Shown in pieces: positions 14,618 to 23,682 of a stretch of DNA of 64,000 bases; position 1 is the stretch's first letter; every line of letters starts with the position of its first letter. The notes beneath the pieces are model-generated. The model saw only the letters and a list, made by a program, of their open reading frames with translations. It searched no databases and was not told where the DNA came from. This DNA is from Leptospira mtsangambouensis (GTDB lineage: Bacteria > Spirochaetota > Leptospiria > Leptospirales > Leptospiraceae), in assembly GCF_004770475.1 (NCBI RefSeq), contig NZ_RQHK01000003.1:124001-188000 (forward strand), written 5' to 3'. The position numbers and the translations under genes were made by a program.

Positions 14618-17600
14618 TTATTTCTTTCTAACTCCGAGGATGCTATCTACGAGGGATTTTTCAATATTTAATTTTTCGCTAATTGCCTCAGAAGACCACT
14701 GGTAGTTGTCGTGGAGGCTTTGGATGGTGGCTCTTTTTCTCTCGACAAGGGGATTTCCCGAAACTTTTCGGTCTGATTTTGCCGCTGGGACTGGATTTTG
14801 CATCGCCCCTTGGACAATGTCCAGGAACTCGGAGAGTTTTTCGAAGGTCTCGTCTGCTTCCCCAAGGAGGGATTCCAAATCGTCTTTGGTTTCCCTTGAA
14901 GATTCTTTGAGATCTTCCAATCGTTTTTGTAGGGTGAGGATTTGGCGGTGACGATCCGAAAGGTCGCCTAGCAGCTCTTCGATTTTGTCAAATTTACGTT
15001 CTACCGAATCAATTTGAGCTTCTCGTTCTACAAGGAAGGAAGTACGGTTTTCTGCTTGGCGAATGGTTTCTGTCAGTTCCTTTTCGCGAGCTTCTACCAC
15101 TTCGATTTCGCGGTCGAGGATGTCGAGGCGGGCTTGGAGTTCCCGTGCATTGTGTTTTTGACCTTCTAAGTTTTCGACCAAGTGGAAAACTGAATCTTGG
15201 GATTCTTGTAAGGAAGAAAGGAAAGATTCAATTTTGGATTGTTCTGCCGTGAGTTTGGCCACCCGAGTTTCAATGGAACTTACTTCGGTCAAACTTTGTT
15301 CAAATCCTTCCATTGTTTCCGAAACATGGACAAGATTGGATGCAAGGATTTGCACTTGTTTGTCGATGTCTTCGGTTTGGAACTGAGCTTCTTTTAAGGT
15401 TTCTAATTCGTTTGCGATTTCTTTTCTAAGTTCGGAAAATTCTGAAATTGCCGATTGGTATAAGTCAATGTCTGGTCGATTTTTTTCAAGGGACCGTAGT
15501 GCTTCGGAGATTTCTTCTACAGCACGATTGGATTCATCTGCGATCTGTTTGGCGGAAGCAAATAAATCGGAATGTTCTTTGACCGTTTCTAACTCACTCG
15601 AAAGAGTTAAGATATCTTCTTTTAATGTTTCCATTTCAGATTGGAAACTAGAAAGAGTTTCTTCTTTGGTATCGTTTAGGTCATCCAATCCATTTTTGAT
15701 TTCGTATTTTAAGTCTTGGAAACGATCCAAACTTTCTTTTAAGAAGTCTTGGCTTTCTTTTGCAATTTCTTTGAAAGATTTTTCGTAATCTTTTTGGTAT
15801 GTTTCAATTTGTTTTTTGGATTCGTCTTTGGAACGTTTGATACTTTCATCTAAATTGCGTTTGACGGTATTTAGATGGTTCGAAATTTTTTCTTCGAGTT
15901 GTCCTAGTTGTACATTTCCTTTATCAAGGAGTTTTGTCAATTGGTGAGAAATTTTGGAATCGATGGTTTCATTGAGTCTGCCCATTTTCTCTTCTTGTAA
16001 ATTGAAAAAGGATTCTCCTGATTCTTCTAAATGTTTAAGGATTCTTTCGACTTCGCTACGAGCAAGTTTTGACTCTTCTTCCAAACGAGAAATACTTTCT
16101 TTGGTTTTGGACTCTGCTGCCATATCCAAATTGGTTTTTGCTTTTTGGAATTGGTTTTGGAATTCACCGAGTAGATCAGCACCTTCTATATGAATTTCTT
16201 TTAGGCGGTCTTGGAGTCTTTCGATGCTATCATTTTGGTCTTCTCGAATTTTCCCTAGTTCGTCTTCCCATTTGCTTACAAATTGTTCTAAGTTGGCATT
16301 GGCGATTCGAATCTTTTCTGTCACAATTTCTTCGGATTCTTTGGCTTTTTCTTCCGCAGTTTCTAGGATTTCATGAGCCGATTCACGAAGAGCCGATTTT
16401 AGCTCTTCCACATACTCATCCACATCTTTTGTTTGTGCTGTAATGGATTCGTTTAAGTTTTTGATTTGTGATTGGACTATCTCAAGATCTGATTCCATTT
16501 CACTCTTTTGGAGTTTGAAATCGGAATTCATTCTTTCTTCTAGTTCTTTTCTTAATTCAAAAAGAGAAGATTTAATGACTGTTTCTTGGTTGGAACGAAC
16601 TGAATCCAACTCACGATCAAAATCTTTGAGTTCTTGGAGGGCACTTTTTTTGAGGGAAGTGGCTTCCTCTTTTAATTCTTCAGAGATACGATGGAATTCT
16701 TCTGAGAAAGCTTCAATTTCACGAATGAGTTCTTGTTTACGAATGTCTGCTTGGCGAAGGAGTTTGTTCTCTGCTTCCAAATATTTTTCTTGGAATTGGA
16801 TGATGGTTTGATTGATCCCATCTGCTTGCCTTCTTGTTTCATTGATGATGTCATCACGTTTGGAAAGTGTTTCCAGAGACAAGTCTTCGATTTCTCGTTT
16901 GATGGCATCTGTCTCTTGACTTAGACCCTTCATAAAAGAATCTTTTGTATGAGTGACTTGGTCAAAGATGGAATCAAAACGTTCTTGGATTTTTTTCTCG
17001 AGTAAGTTTACCTTTTCATCCAACTTGCCAGAAGCACGTTGGTATTTTTCTTCTAACCTTTCATCAAACTTATCAACTTTGTCAGAGAGTAGGGAAGAGG
17101 TATCTTCGAATTTTGTTAGGCGAACATCTAAGTCACCTTGTGCGTATTTCATGGACTCGAGGAGTAGATCCATTTCTTTTCGTGCGTGGTCGAGTCTTCC
17201 CGCAGTTTCCCCCACCATCACATCGGCATGGGATAAAAGTTTTTCACGAGCAGTTTCGGCAATTTTAGAAAGCGAATTGTCTAAAAAATCGGATTTGGTT
17301 TCGAGTAGGCTTTCTAACTCCACCATCTTTTGTGCAACAGATTGTAAAATTTCATCACTTCGGTGATTGAGTTTGTTTTGAAAGGTATCCAACATGGAGA
17401 TGGATTCATTATGAAGTGCTTCCATATCTTCGGATACTTCACGTAACTCTCGTTTGTGGGAATTGATCTGAGAGAGTCCCTCTTCCATGTTTTGTTTTTC
17501 GCGACGGACTTGGGAACTCAAATCTTGGATTTGTTCCATCTCGCCAGACAAGGAAGATAGGTAATCTTTGCTTGCGCGGATTTTTTCGAATAGATCTCGG

Positions 17601-17848
17601 GATTCGGAACTTAAATGTTGGATGTCTTCTGCGACTTTGCGTGATTGTTTGACAAGGATGTCGAGGTCAATACCTGCATCTTTGACCAATTGGATTTTTT
17701 GGAGGGCGACACCATCAATTTCATCGGTCAATTTGGACGCATAACGTTTGAGTTGGGAGAGTTTGGTGTTCGATTTGTCCAAACGACGTAACCCAATGGT
17801 CACCGCAACACTGGCCAAAAAAGGCAATAAAAAGACTTCTAATCCCAT
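14618..17848 (-). CDS. Giant membrane-anchored coiled-coil protein
   Basis: The product is 1076 residues. One hydrophobic N-terminal segment (about 3-20, LEVFLLPFLASVAVTIGL) is followed by nearly 1000 residues of charged, Glu/Lys/Leu-rich heptad sequence without proline breaks, which predicts a very long coiled coil. It lacks the Walker A and B motifs of SMC or Rad50. The last 40 residues change character (DNYQWSSEAISEKLNIEKSLVDSILGVRK) and resemble a helix-turn-helix, so a DNA- or protein-binding tail is possible. Similar spirochaete proteins are catalogued as SpiroCoCo-type, with no proven function. It is a plausible cytoskeletal or nucleoid-tethering protein. It shares an operon with the histone gene 11 bases downstream. 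Confidence 0.82.
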   Translation of the reverse strand: MGLEVFLLPFLASVAVTIGLRRLDKSNTKLSQLKRYASKLTDEIDGVALQKIQLVKDAGIDLDILVKQSRKVAEDIQHLSSESRDLFEKIRASKDYLSSLSGEMEQIQDLSSQVRREKQNMEEGLSQINSHKRELREVSEDMEALHNESISMLDTFQNKLNHRSDEILQSVAQKMVELESLLETKSDFLDNSLSKIAETAREKLLSHADVMVGETAGRLDHARKEMDLLLESMKYAQGDLDVRLTKFEDTSSLLSDKVDKFDERLEEKYQRASGKLDEKVNLLEKKIQERFDSIFDQVTHTKDSFMKGLSQETDAIKREIEDLSLETLSKRDDIINETRRQADGINQTIIQFQEKYLEAENKLLRQADIRKQELIREIEAFSEEFHRISEELKEEATSLKKSALQELKDFDRELDSVRSNQETVIKSSLFELRKELEERMNSDFKLQKSEMESDLEIVQSQIKNLNESITAQTKDVDEYVEELKSALRESAHEILETAEEKAKESEEIVTEKIRIANANLEQFVSKWEDELGKIREDQNDSIERLQDRLKEIHIEGADLLGEFQNQFQKAKTNLDMAAESKTKESISRLEEESKLARSEVERILKHLEESGESFFNLQEEKMGRLNETIDSKISHQLTKLLDKGNVQLGQLEEKISNHLNTVKRNLDESIKRSKDESKKQIETYQKDYEKSFKEIAKESQDFLKESLDRFQDLKYEIKNGLDDLNDTKEETLSSFQSEMETLKEDILTLSSELETVKEHSDLFASAKQIADESNRAVEEISEALRSLEKNRPDIDLYQSAISEFSELRKEIANELETLKEAQFQTEDIDKQVQILASNLVHVSETMEGFEQSLTEVSSIETRVAKLTAEQSKIESFLSSLQESQDSVFHLVENLEGQKHNARELQARLDILDREIEVVEAREKELTETIRQAENRTSFLVEREAQIDSVERKFDKIEELLGDLSDRHRQILTLQKRLEDLKESSRETKDDLESLLGEADETFEKLSEFLDIVQGAMQNPVPAAKSDRKVSGNPLVERKRATIQSLHDNYQWSSEAISEKLNIEKSLVDSILGVRKK

Positions 17849-17931
17849 TTTCTTAAAGATCCAATAATAGTATTATGTCGCATGAAGATGGTTGAAGAAA
17901 ACCAGGCCGAGATTTTTTCCGCAAGCCTTTT

Positions 17932-18567
17932 TTAATTCAAAGAGAATTCACGGATTTGGAGCCAAAATCGGGCAAAAATTTTCGATTCTTCGGCCTCGAG
18001 AGCTGCCAAACGTTCCTTCGCATTTGGATCCAGGCGGAACATTTCGGCACTCATATCTGAAAGGTGGCCTTCTTCTTCCAGAATCAGGTTGGTTAGGCGG
18101 ATGGGGGAGTGGGTGCGGTCCAAAATCTCGTCATACGCTGCATAGACGACCATTGCCCGTTTTTCAATGACCGTGGTGGTGTACAAATAGGCAAGGTAGG
18201 TAAATTGTTTTTGGTCGGGGAAAACCTTTCGTAGGCTTCTGCGCACCAAAGTATCTAATTTTGCGAAATAAATTCTTGCCGCAGTTCCCCGAACGAGGGC
18301 GGAGTTTTGGTATCCCAATTGGAAACTGGGTCTTATGGTGCGGGCTGCTTTTTTGAAAAAGAGGGCATGCCTTGCTTCTTCTGTGGCATGCTTTAAAATC
18401 ATCTCAGAAGTTTCTTCACTGGATTGGGTGAGGAGGATTTTTCTCGAACCAAGATGTTCTAAGAGAGAAAGAGTGTTTAGCCAAAGTGCATGGTTGGTTT
18501 CATTGGCAACGATATCAGAAAGAACTTTAGGAATGGAATCATTCGAGAGGACAGTAACAGAACCCAT
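17932..18567 (-). CDS. Ferritin-like di-iron domain protein
   Basis: This 211-residue all-helical protein has no signal peptide. It carries the spaced carboxylate/histidine pattern of ferritin-like di-iron proteins: an early Glu (ANETNHALWLN), E-x-x-H in EEARHALFF, a third Glu in TTTVIEKRAMVVY and a second E-x-x-H in EEEGHLSD. That would give two iron sites in a four-helix bundle. Members act as oxygenases, oxidases or iron handlers; which applies here cannot be told. It lies 31 bases downstream of the GHKL ATPase gene and probably belongs to the acyltransferase operon. Two Arg-rich segments between the motifs are not typical of ferritin itself. Confidence 0.65.
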   Translation of the reverse strand: MGSVTVLSNDSIPKVLSDIVANETNHALWLNTLSLLEHLGSRKILLTQSSEETSEMILKHATEEARHALFFKKAARTIRPSFQLGYQNSALVRGTAARIYFAKLDTLVRRSLRKVFPDQKQFTYLAYLYTTTVIEKRAMVVYAAYDEILDRTHSPIRLTNLILEEEGHLSDMSAEMFRLDPNAKERLAALEAEESKIFARFWLQIREFSLN

Positions 18568-18598
18568 AAATCCAAATTGTGAGATGTGTTTCTTTGGG

Positions 18599-19246
18599 CT
18601 AGCCTTTCTTTAGAGGGATGTTCAGTTGGGCGATGGTTTCTCCATCCTCATGGTAAATTCGAAATTGGTCCGTAGGGAGACCTTCCCCTTTGAGAAGGAT
18701 GACACAAAGTGCAATCCCAATCCCTTCTCCTTCCGAATTGTCTCCACGTTCGATATAGTATTCCATGATATCGTTATAGTTTTGCGCATGTAAAAGGGAG
18801 TTGCGAATTTTTTGCATCTCTCCCCTCACGAGAGTGGTATTGTTTCTGACATCAAACTTTATTTGGGTTTCGTTATGTTCGATTTTTAGATGAACATATA
18901 AGTTTTTTTCTCGTGCAAGAGGTTCAAATGTATTCCCCCTTCCAGAAAGAATAAGGCTTTTATACATTCTGACACCTAACTCATAGTCGGTGGGGGAGTG
19001 GATGTCTAATTGGTTCTCTTGAAAAAATATTCGTTTAAAGTTGGCTTTAAAACCGTTGAGGATTAGGTCTTTTACGATAGTAAATAAAATGGCAGATAAA
19101 TCGGGGATTTTGTATTTTTCAGTGAGCGCATCCAAAACCTTGACCAAGTTTTCATCGAGTGTTTTGGAGGCACCATAGGCAGTCATTTCAATGGGTGTTC
19201 CTTGGTTCACCAATTGGTTTGTTTGTTCTAGGCTTAAGACTTCCAT
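18599..19246 (-). CDS. GHKL ATPase-fold protein without a phospho-acceptor domain
   Basis: This 215-residue cytoplasmic protein looks like the ATP-binding half of histidine kinases or anti-sigma kinases. An N-box-like helix reads FTIVKDLILNGFKANFKR, a beta-strand reads IKFDVRNNTTL, and a G-box reads GDNSEGEGIGIALCVILLKGEG. No HisKA/DHp helix with an acceptor His and no sensor domain are present. It could be an RsbW-type partner-switch kinase or a scaffold; both are inference. Its ATG overlaps the stop of the upstream acyltransferase by one base (TAATG), so the two are translationally coupled. Confidence 0.6.
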   Translation of the reverse strand: MEVLSLEQTNQLVNQGTPIEMTAYGASKTLDENLVKVLDALTEKYKIPDLSAILFTIVKDLILNGFKANFKRIFFQENQLDIHSPTDYELGVRMYKSLILSGRGNTFEPLAREKNLYVHLKIEHNETQIKFDVRNNTTLVRGEMQKIRNSLLHAQNYNDIMEYYIERGDNSEGEGIGIALCVILLKGEGLPTDQFRIYHEDGETIAQLNIPLKKG

Positions 19247-20502
19247 TAAAAAATATATTGGCTTGGAAAGAGTGGGTTGGATTTGGATTTTTCTTCCACA
19301 AGCATCGTCTGTAACTCTTTTCTTAGACGTTCCGTAATGATATCTAGCGTTTTCTTTTTGTCTTCTTTATAAGAACTTAAATACTCATTGATCGTAAATG
19401 GAGTTCCAAATCTAACAACCGCTTTGTGGGGGCGAGGTTTAAATTCGCCGAAAAGTTCGTTTTCGTAACGGTACAAAAACTCATAAAGGCGTTCCGCACT
19501 CGGTAGTTCTTTGATATAGGCAGTTTGGATGGTGATGAAGTCATAGGCTTTGGTGGCAGCATTTCTTGCCCAAGTTGCCATTTCTAGACTAGGAAGTTCT
19601 CCATTGGGATCGGCCATTCCGACAGAAACCATTTCTAAAACACTCAAAATCCTTCTCAGTTTTTCGATGGCATTGGCATCATTGTCCCATTTGGGAATTT
19701 TGGCCTTCCTTGCAATATTGTCGAGCATAGCATGGCGCATCCTCCCCAGTCGGTAATCAAAATCATCGGCTCTACTTTCTTCGACAGGAACTCCATATTC
19801 TTTTTCTTCTCTTTCGATCATTCGTTTCCCTACAGATAAAAATCTGTGAAGGATATCTTTTCCTGTTTTTGTAATCCCAAACTTTTCTTCCATTTTGGTG
19901 ATTGCCAAATCAATGTCTTTTTGCATGGAACTAATGGAGGCGGTCATTCTGTACTTAACGAAGGTAGGTAAAATCCAAATTTTAGCATTTGGGTCTTTTT
20001 TCAGTGCATCTTCCAGTCCCCAAAATCCGAGTTGGGCCACACCAGGTTGGAAGGGAAGAAGGGTATCGTTCATACCACTAGTGGGTTCTCCTTCTGGGAA
20101 TAGAGCAAGTTTGCCACTAGGAGAGGCAAGAATTCCCCTTGATGCTTTTAAAGATTCACGATCAGGTGCGCCAGCTAACACAGAGTAGGCTCCAATGGAT
20201 TGGATGAAGTCTCCCACAAACCCAAACCCCCATTCAAATACCTCTCTTGCTGCCATATAATGAAATCTTGAGCCCATAATGTTTGCAGCATGATAGGCAA
20301 TTCCAGGTTCTTTGGTTGTGGGATGATTGGAAATATAAAGGAGTCGTTCTTTTTGAAAGGTTTTTAATGTCTTCTGGTCGGTTTCTGATATCTCGATGGA
20401 TTCAAGATTATGGAGCATTTTGTTCAGAACCGGAAGAGTCAGATCCGTAAACCATAGAGCAGGAAGATTGAACTTTGCAGGGATAAAGGATTTGATTGAC
20501 AT
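19246..20502 (-). CDS. PlsC-family acyltransferase, long form
   Basis: This 418-residue protein of the glycerophosphate acyltransferase (LPLAT) superfamily transfers fatty acyl groups to a lipid acceptor at the inner membrane. Motif I reads SNHPTTKEP, with E in place of the usual NHxxxxD aspartate; motif III is intact as ALFPEGEPTSG, and VRFGTPF gives a final block. It is nearly twice as long as PlsC because of a C-terminal helical extension (about 230-400). No clear membrane segment is present. The next gene, a GHKL ATPase, is translationally coupled to it. The acceptor is unknown; the Asp-to-Glu change in motif I deserves checking across relatives. Confidence 0.75.
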   Translation of the reverse strand: MSIKSFIPAKFNLPALWFTDLTLPVLNKMLHNLESIEISETDQKTLKTFQKERLLYISNHPTTKEPGIAYHAANIMGSRFHYMAAREVFEWGFGFVGDFIQSIGAYSVLAGAPDRESLKASRGILASPSGKLALFPEGEPTSGMNDTLLPFQPGVAQLGFWGLEDALKKDPNAKIWILPTFVKYRMTASISSMQKDIDLAITKMEEKFGITKTGKDILHRFLSVGKRMIEREEKEYGVPVEESRADDFDYRLGRMRHAMLDNIARKAKIPKWDNDANAIEKLRRILSVLEMVSVGMADPNGELPSLEMATWARNAATKAYDFITIQTAYIKELPSAERLYEFLYRYENELFGEFKPRPHKAVVRFGTPFTINEYLSSYKEDKKKTLDIITERLRKELQTMLVEEKSKSNPLFPSQYIF

Positions 20503-20549
20503 AGGACGAATGCTGACAGCTTAATCAAAGGAAGCAAGTACGAATTCAC

Positions 20550-21311
20550 ATGGCACTTATAGAAGAACTCAACCAACAAGGCAATTTTCTCTTCCGATGG
20601 CGCTCCTACATTCCAGGAGTCATTTTGTTTCTTTCCTTACTGTATCTACCGTATGTCCCTTATTTCCAAGGAAATTACGAGTCCAATTTGTATTGGTTAT
20701 CTGGTGCATTTTTAGTCAGTTTTGCGGGACTTTTTGTTAGATGTTTTACGATCGGATACACTCCCAAAAATACTTCTGGTAGAAATACAAAACAACAAGT
20801 GGCTGATGTTGTAAACCAATCAGGGATTTACTCACTAGTCAGACACCCGTTATATGTAGGGAATTTTCTGATGTATCTTGGCCCGGTTTTTATCCTTCGG
20901 GATTTTGCCTTTGCGCTCGTATACATCATGTTTTTCTATTTGTATTACGAACGAATCATCTTCGCAGAAGAATACTTCTTACGTGGAAAATTTGCAAAAG
21001 GATATTTGGAATGGGCGGACAAAACTCCAGCCTTCATCCCTCGTTTGTCTGGTTATAAAAAACCAAATTTAAGTTTTTCTTTCCGCAATATTTGGAAACG
21101 TGAATACCCAAGTTTATTTGGAATCATTGTTGTGTTCACAGTTTTTGATTTGATCCAAGTTTATTTCCAGGAACCGGCACTGCGAGCTGTTGACATCACT
21201 GGAATTTGGAAACCATTTCATACTTGGTTTTTTGGGTTTGGATTAGTATTTTATGTTCTCACACGTCTGATTGTAAAGACCACCAAACTTCTAGAAGTCG
21301 AAGGTAGATAG
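20550..21311 (+). CDS. lmtA: Lipid A 1-phosphate methyltransferase-like (Ste14/ICMT family)
   Basis: This integral membrane methyltransferase of the isoprenylcysteine carboxyl methyltransferase family has 253 residues. In Leptospira an Ste14-like enzyme, LmtA, methylates the 1-phosphate of lipid A, and I assign this gene by that resemblance. Visible features are about six hydrophobic segments and the SAM-binding hallmark GIYSLVRHPLYVGNF (R98, H99, P100), followed by an acidic EEYF block. The ribosome-binding site AAGGAAG precedes the ATG. The small gene that follows starts six bases after the stop. The alternative is another phospholipid or thiol methyltransferase of the same fold. Confidence 0.7.
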   Translation: MALIEELNQQGNFLFRWRSYIPGVILFLSLLYLPYVPYFQGNYESNLYWLSGAFLVSFAGLFVRCFTIGYTPKNTSGRNTKQQVADVVNQSGIYSLVRHPLYVGNFLMYLGPVFILRDFAFALVYIMFFYLYYERIIFAEEYFLRGKFAKGYLEWADKTPAFIPRLSGYKKPNLSFSFRNIWKREYPSLFGIIVVFTVFDLIQVYFQEPALRAVDITGIWKPFHTWFFGFGLVFYVLTRLIVKTTKLLEVEGR

Positions 21312-21317
21312 TTTTTA

Positions 21318-21575
21318 ATGAGTCGGTTGTCCAATGGTTGGAAAATCCCTGAGTCTCTAGATGATAAAATAGAACTGATGGAATCTTACCAAAAAACTGT
21401 CGGAAGTATGGAGGCGGAAAATCCGCTCACCATCTTTCGGGAACATATGGACAACGGACTTTTATTCAAAGCTGGATTGCAAGATGCGATGAACCAACTC
21501 ACCACGTTTGCAAACCTCTATATGAGCATCATCGAACTAAAAAAAGAAATAGAGAAACAAACAAAAGGCGTTTGA
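21318..21575 (+). CDS. Small hypothetical protein downstream of lmtA
   Basis: This 85-residue, helical, soluble protein starts six bases after the lmtA-like stop, so it is probably cotranscribed. It has an N-terminal W-K-I-P-E-S-L-D-D segment and a C-terminal helix rich in charged residues. No motif or family is recognised. The close spacing supports it as a real gene. Confidence 0.6.
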   Translation: MSRLSNGWKIPESLDDKIELMESYQKTVGSMEAENPLTIFREHMDNGLLFKAGLQDAMNQLTTFANLYMSIIELKKEIEKQTKGV

Positions 21576-21592
21576 TCCAATCAAAAGTTCAA

Positions 21593-22228
21593 TTACTGTA
21601 TTTCTTCCAATTCTACTTCTGAAATACATCCTTCCTGAGAAAGAAGTTTGAATTCCGGGGTTAAAATATAAATATTTTCTGGATAATTTTTCTCTTTTTG
21701 AAACTTGGGAAGTTTAGATAAGGAAATCGAAACTTCCGATTTATTTTTTTCTTCAAATCGATAAACAAATGTCAGTTGGTCTTTTGGCATCCTAAGTTCT
21801 TTATCTACATTAATACTTTCCCGTAATAAAAAACGCATTTGAAATGTAGGTAAAGTTTCACCAGGACAAGCAATGACATTTAAATTTTTAAATTGTCTGG
21901 GTGAAAACTCAGTTCCATCCCAAAAATGGGAAAGTTTCATCTCTAAGAAAAAATCAAAATCTTCCTTCCCGTTTTGTTTCTTTCTCCAAACGGTTTTTCT
22001 ATCTTTGTCTAATAGAAGGTGAATGCCACCAGATCCTGTTGTGTCTTCAATGCGGAAGGGTGGGTTTTCGTTGTATAAACTTATGTTTTTTTTGGTTCCA
22101 GAAAATAGATAGTAGTTCCCGAAGAGGACAAGTGTAATGGCGAAAAAAATCGGAAGAACAATGGCAGGTCTCATATGAAAGAAAAACTTCTCCAACCTGA
22201 GAAAATGGGCTACTTCTTTTTTTATCAT
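21593..22228 (-). CDS. Hypothetical membrane-anchored protein
   Basis: This protein of up to 211 residues has one membrane segment near the N-terminus (AIVLPIFFAITLVLFGNYYLF, about 22-42). The rest is a beta-rich extracytoplasmic domain containing two cysteines (ACPGE, EGCIS) that could pair. No family is recognised. The start is uncertain: 22228 is the longest, and an internal ATG at 22174 (MRPAIVLP) would begin directly at the membrane segment. It is divergent from the epimerase gene, with the two starts only 20 bases apart. Confidence 0.6.
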   Translation of the reverse strand: MIKKEVAHFLRLEKFFFHMRPAIVLPIFFAITLVLFGNYYLFSGTKKNISLYNENPPFRIEDTTGSGGIHLLLDKDRKTVWRKKQNGKEDFDFFLEMKLSHFWDGTEFSPRQFKNLNVIACPGETLPTFQMRFLLRESINVDKELRMPKDQLTFVYRFEEKNKSEVSISLSKLPKFQKEKNYPENIYILTPEFKLLSQEGCISEVELEEIQ

Positions 22229-22248
22229 TCCAACGTTTGGGAGATCCT

Positions 22249-23163
22249 ATGAAAATCGGAATTTTAGGTGGTACTGGTCTCATTGGTACCTCATTCATTG
22301 AAACAGCTGTAGGTTTGGGACACAGGTTTCGTGTGTTTTCTAGAAAACCATCTTTACCACCTGAACTTTCTTCTTATCAAGAATTGGAATTTGTTTCATG
22401 TATCCTTCCACAAACTGCTGACTTGGAAGGACTCGATGCCATCATCAATTTGGTCGGTGAGCCAATAGCGGGCGTTAGATGGACGGAAGAACGGAAACGA
22501 CTGATTCGTACTTCTCGTGTTGATTTTACTCGTGGACTTGTGGCTCGGATTATGGATCTAAAATCTCCACCCAAAGTTTTTGTGAACTCAAGTGCGATTG
22601 GTTATTATGGAATGTCAGAAGACAACCATCCTCCTTATACAGAGAATTCTCCTCCCGGTGAGGATTTTTTAGCAAAACTTTGTGTGGAGTGGGAAAACCA
22701 AATCCATCCCCTTTCCACAAGAGGAATTCGTTCCTTGGTTTTGCGAACTGGAATCGTTCTATCTCCTAAAGGAGGAGCTTTGGAGAAAATGATCCCTCCA
22801 TTTTTACTGGGTGTGGGTGGTTCCATTGCTTCAGGGAAACAAGGGATGAGTTGGATTCATATATTGGATTTTATTTCTGCCATGTTGCACTTAATGCAGT
22901 TGGATTCGGCTTCCGGTGCTTATAATTTAGTTTCACCTTGTCCCGTAAGTAACGATGAATTTTCGATCACTTTGGCCAATACCTTACATCGCCCAAACTT
23001 TTTTAAAGTTCCAGCCTTCGCCATACAGGCGCTTTATGGAGAAGGTTCCGTTGTGGTGACCAAGGGACAGTATGTGGAACCTGCGCGTCTCCTTTCGAGC
23101 GGTTATGAGTTTCAGTTTCAAAATTTAGAAAAGGCACTCTCAAATCTTTTAGAAAAACAGTGA
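22249..23163 (+). CDS. TIGR01777-family NAD(P)-dependent epimerase (YfcH-like)
   Basis: This 304-residue extended short-chain dehydrogenase/reductase has the N-terminal Rossmann glycine motif (GILGGTGLIGTSF), an NLVGEPI block and the YYGMSEDN region. The active-site Tyr-x-x-x-Lys of classical members is modified, as is usual in this subfamily. The C-terminal DUF1731-like part (VVVTKGQYVEPARLLSSGY) is present. The substrate of this family is unknown. The ATG at 22249 has a GGGAG ribosome-binding site; a TTG 12 bases upstream is less likely. It is probably cytoplasmic. Confidence 0.85.
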   Translation: MKIGILGGTGLIGTSFIETAVGLGHRFRVFSRKPSLPPELSSYQELEFVSCILPQTADLEGLDAIINLVGEPIAGVRWTEERKRLIRTSRVDFTRGLVARIMDLKSPPKVFVNSSAIGYYGMSEDNHPPYTENSPPGEDFLAKLCVEWENQIHPLSTRGIRSLVLRTGIVLSPKGGALEKMIPPFLLGVGGSIASGKQGMSWIHILDFISAMLHLMQLDSASGAYNLVSPCPVSNDEFSITLANTLHRPNFFKVPAFAIQALYGEGSVVVTKGQYVEPARLLSSGYEFQFQNLEKALSNLLEKQ

Positions 23164-23226
23164 TTTCTTCTTTTCAAAAGACAAGAAGGGTGAGAGACTG
23201 GAGCCAACCTTATCTTGGAGTAAGAA

Positions 23227-23631
23227 ATGAACTCAAAAAAAGTCTTAGTCTCTCTCTTCGCACTCTCCTTCGCTTTCGTGATGGTGGCTTGTGGCGATTC
23301 CAAACCAAAAGAAGAAACACCTGCAGCTGTTGAATCTAGCGCAAGTGCAGATCCTGATCTTGCAAAAGGGGAAGAACTTTACCTTCAAAACTGCTCTTCT
23401 TGCCATGGCGAGAAAGGTGCTGGTGATGGTGCAGCTGCTGCAGCTCTAAACCCAAAACCAAGAAACTACAAATCCCCAGCTTCTGAATGGAAAAACGGAA
23501 ATACTGCAGCTGGTGTGACTAAAACTTTGAAAGAAGGAATCAAAGGATCTCCAATGGTTGCTTACGGACATTTAGGCGACGATAACATCCGCATCCTTGC
23601 AAAATACGTAGAACACCTTTCTAAAAATTAA
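23227..23631 (+). CDS. Cytochrome c lipoprotein
   Basis: This small exported electron carrier of 134 residues has a lipoprotein signal ending VMVACG, an Ala/Ser/Glu-rich linker and one class I c-type haem domain with CSSCH. The distal methionine is in KGSPMVAYGH. It would be anchored to a membrane facing the periplasm and pass electrons, possibly to the caa3 oxidase encoded at 32-36 kb. A GGAG ribosome-binding site precedes the ATG. A 9-bp GC-rich stem-loop lies just after the stop. Confidence 0.92.
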   Translation: MNSKKVLVSLFALSFAFVMVACGDSKPKEETPAAVESSASADPDLAKGEELYLQNCSSCHGEKGAGDGAAAAALNPKPRNYKSPASEWKNGNTAAGVTKTLKEGIKGSPMVAYGHLGDDNIRILAKYVEHLSKN

Positions 23632-23643
23632 TCATTGCCTTTT

Positions 23644-23670
23644 TCGGTTCCGCCTACGGGTCGGAACCGA
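23644..23670 (+). repeat. GC-rich inverted repeat after the cytochrome c gene
   Basis: A perfect 9-bp inverted repeat (TCGGTTCCG and CGGAACCGA) encloses a 9-base loop. There is no T-run on either side, so it is not a classical rho-independent terminator. It could stabilise the 3' end of the cytochrome message or structure the leader of the next gene, whose ATG is 13 bases downstream. Confidence 0.6.
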
Positions 23671-23682
23671 ACACTTGTCTTT

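Noticed and set aside
14683..17366. Several long open frames on the plus strand opposite the coiled-coil gene
   Set aside because: They mirror the Glu/Lys/Ser-rich codon pattern of the minus-strand gene, give low-complexity Ser/Phe/Leu products and have no ribosome-binding sites or homology.
14618..17848. Identification of the coiled-coil gene as Leptospira scc
   Set aside because: Scc is a small (about 24 kDa) protein with a proline-rich middle and acidic tail; this product is over 1000 residues and membrane-anchored.
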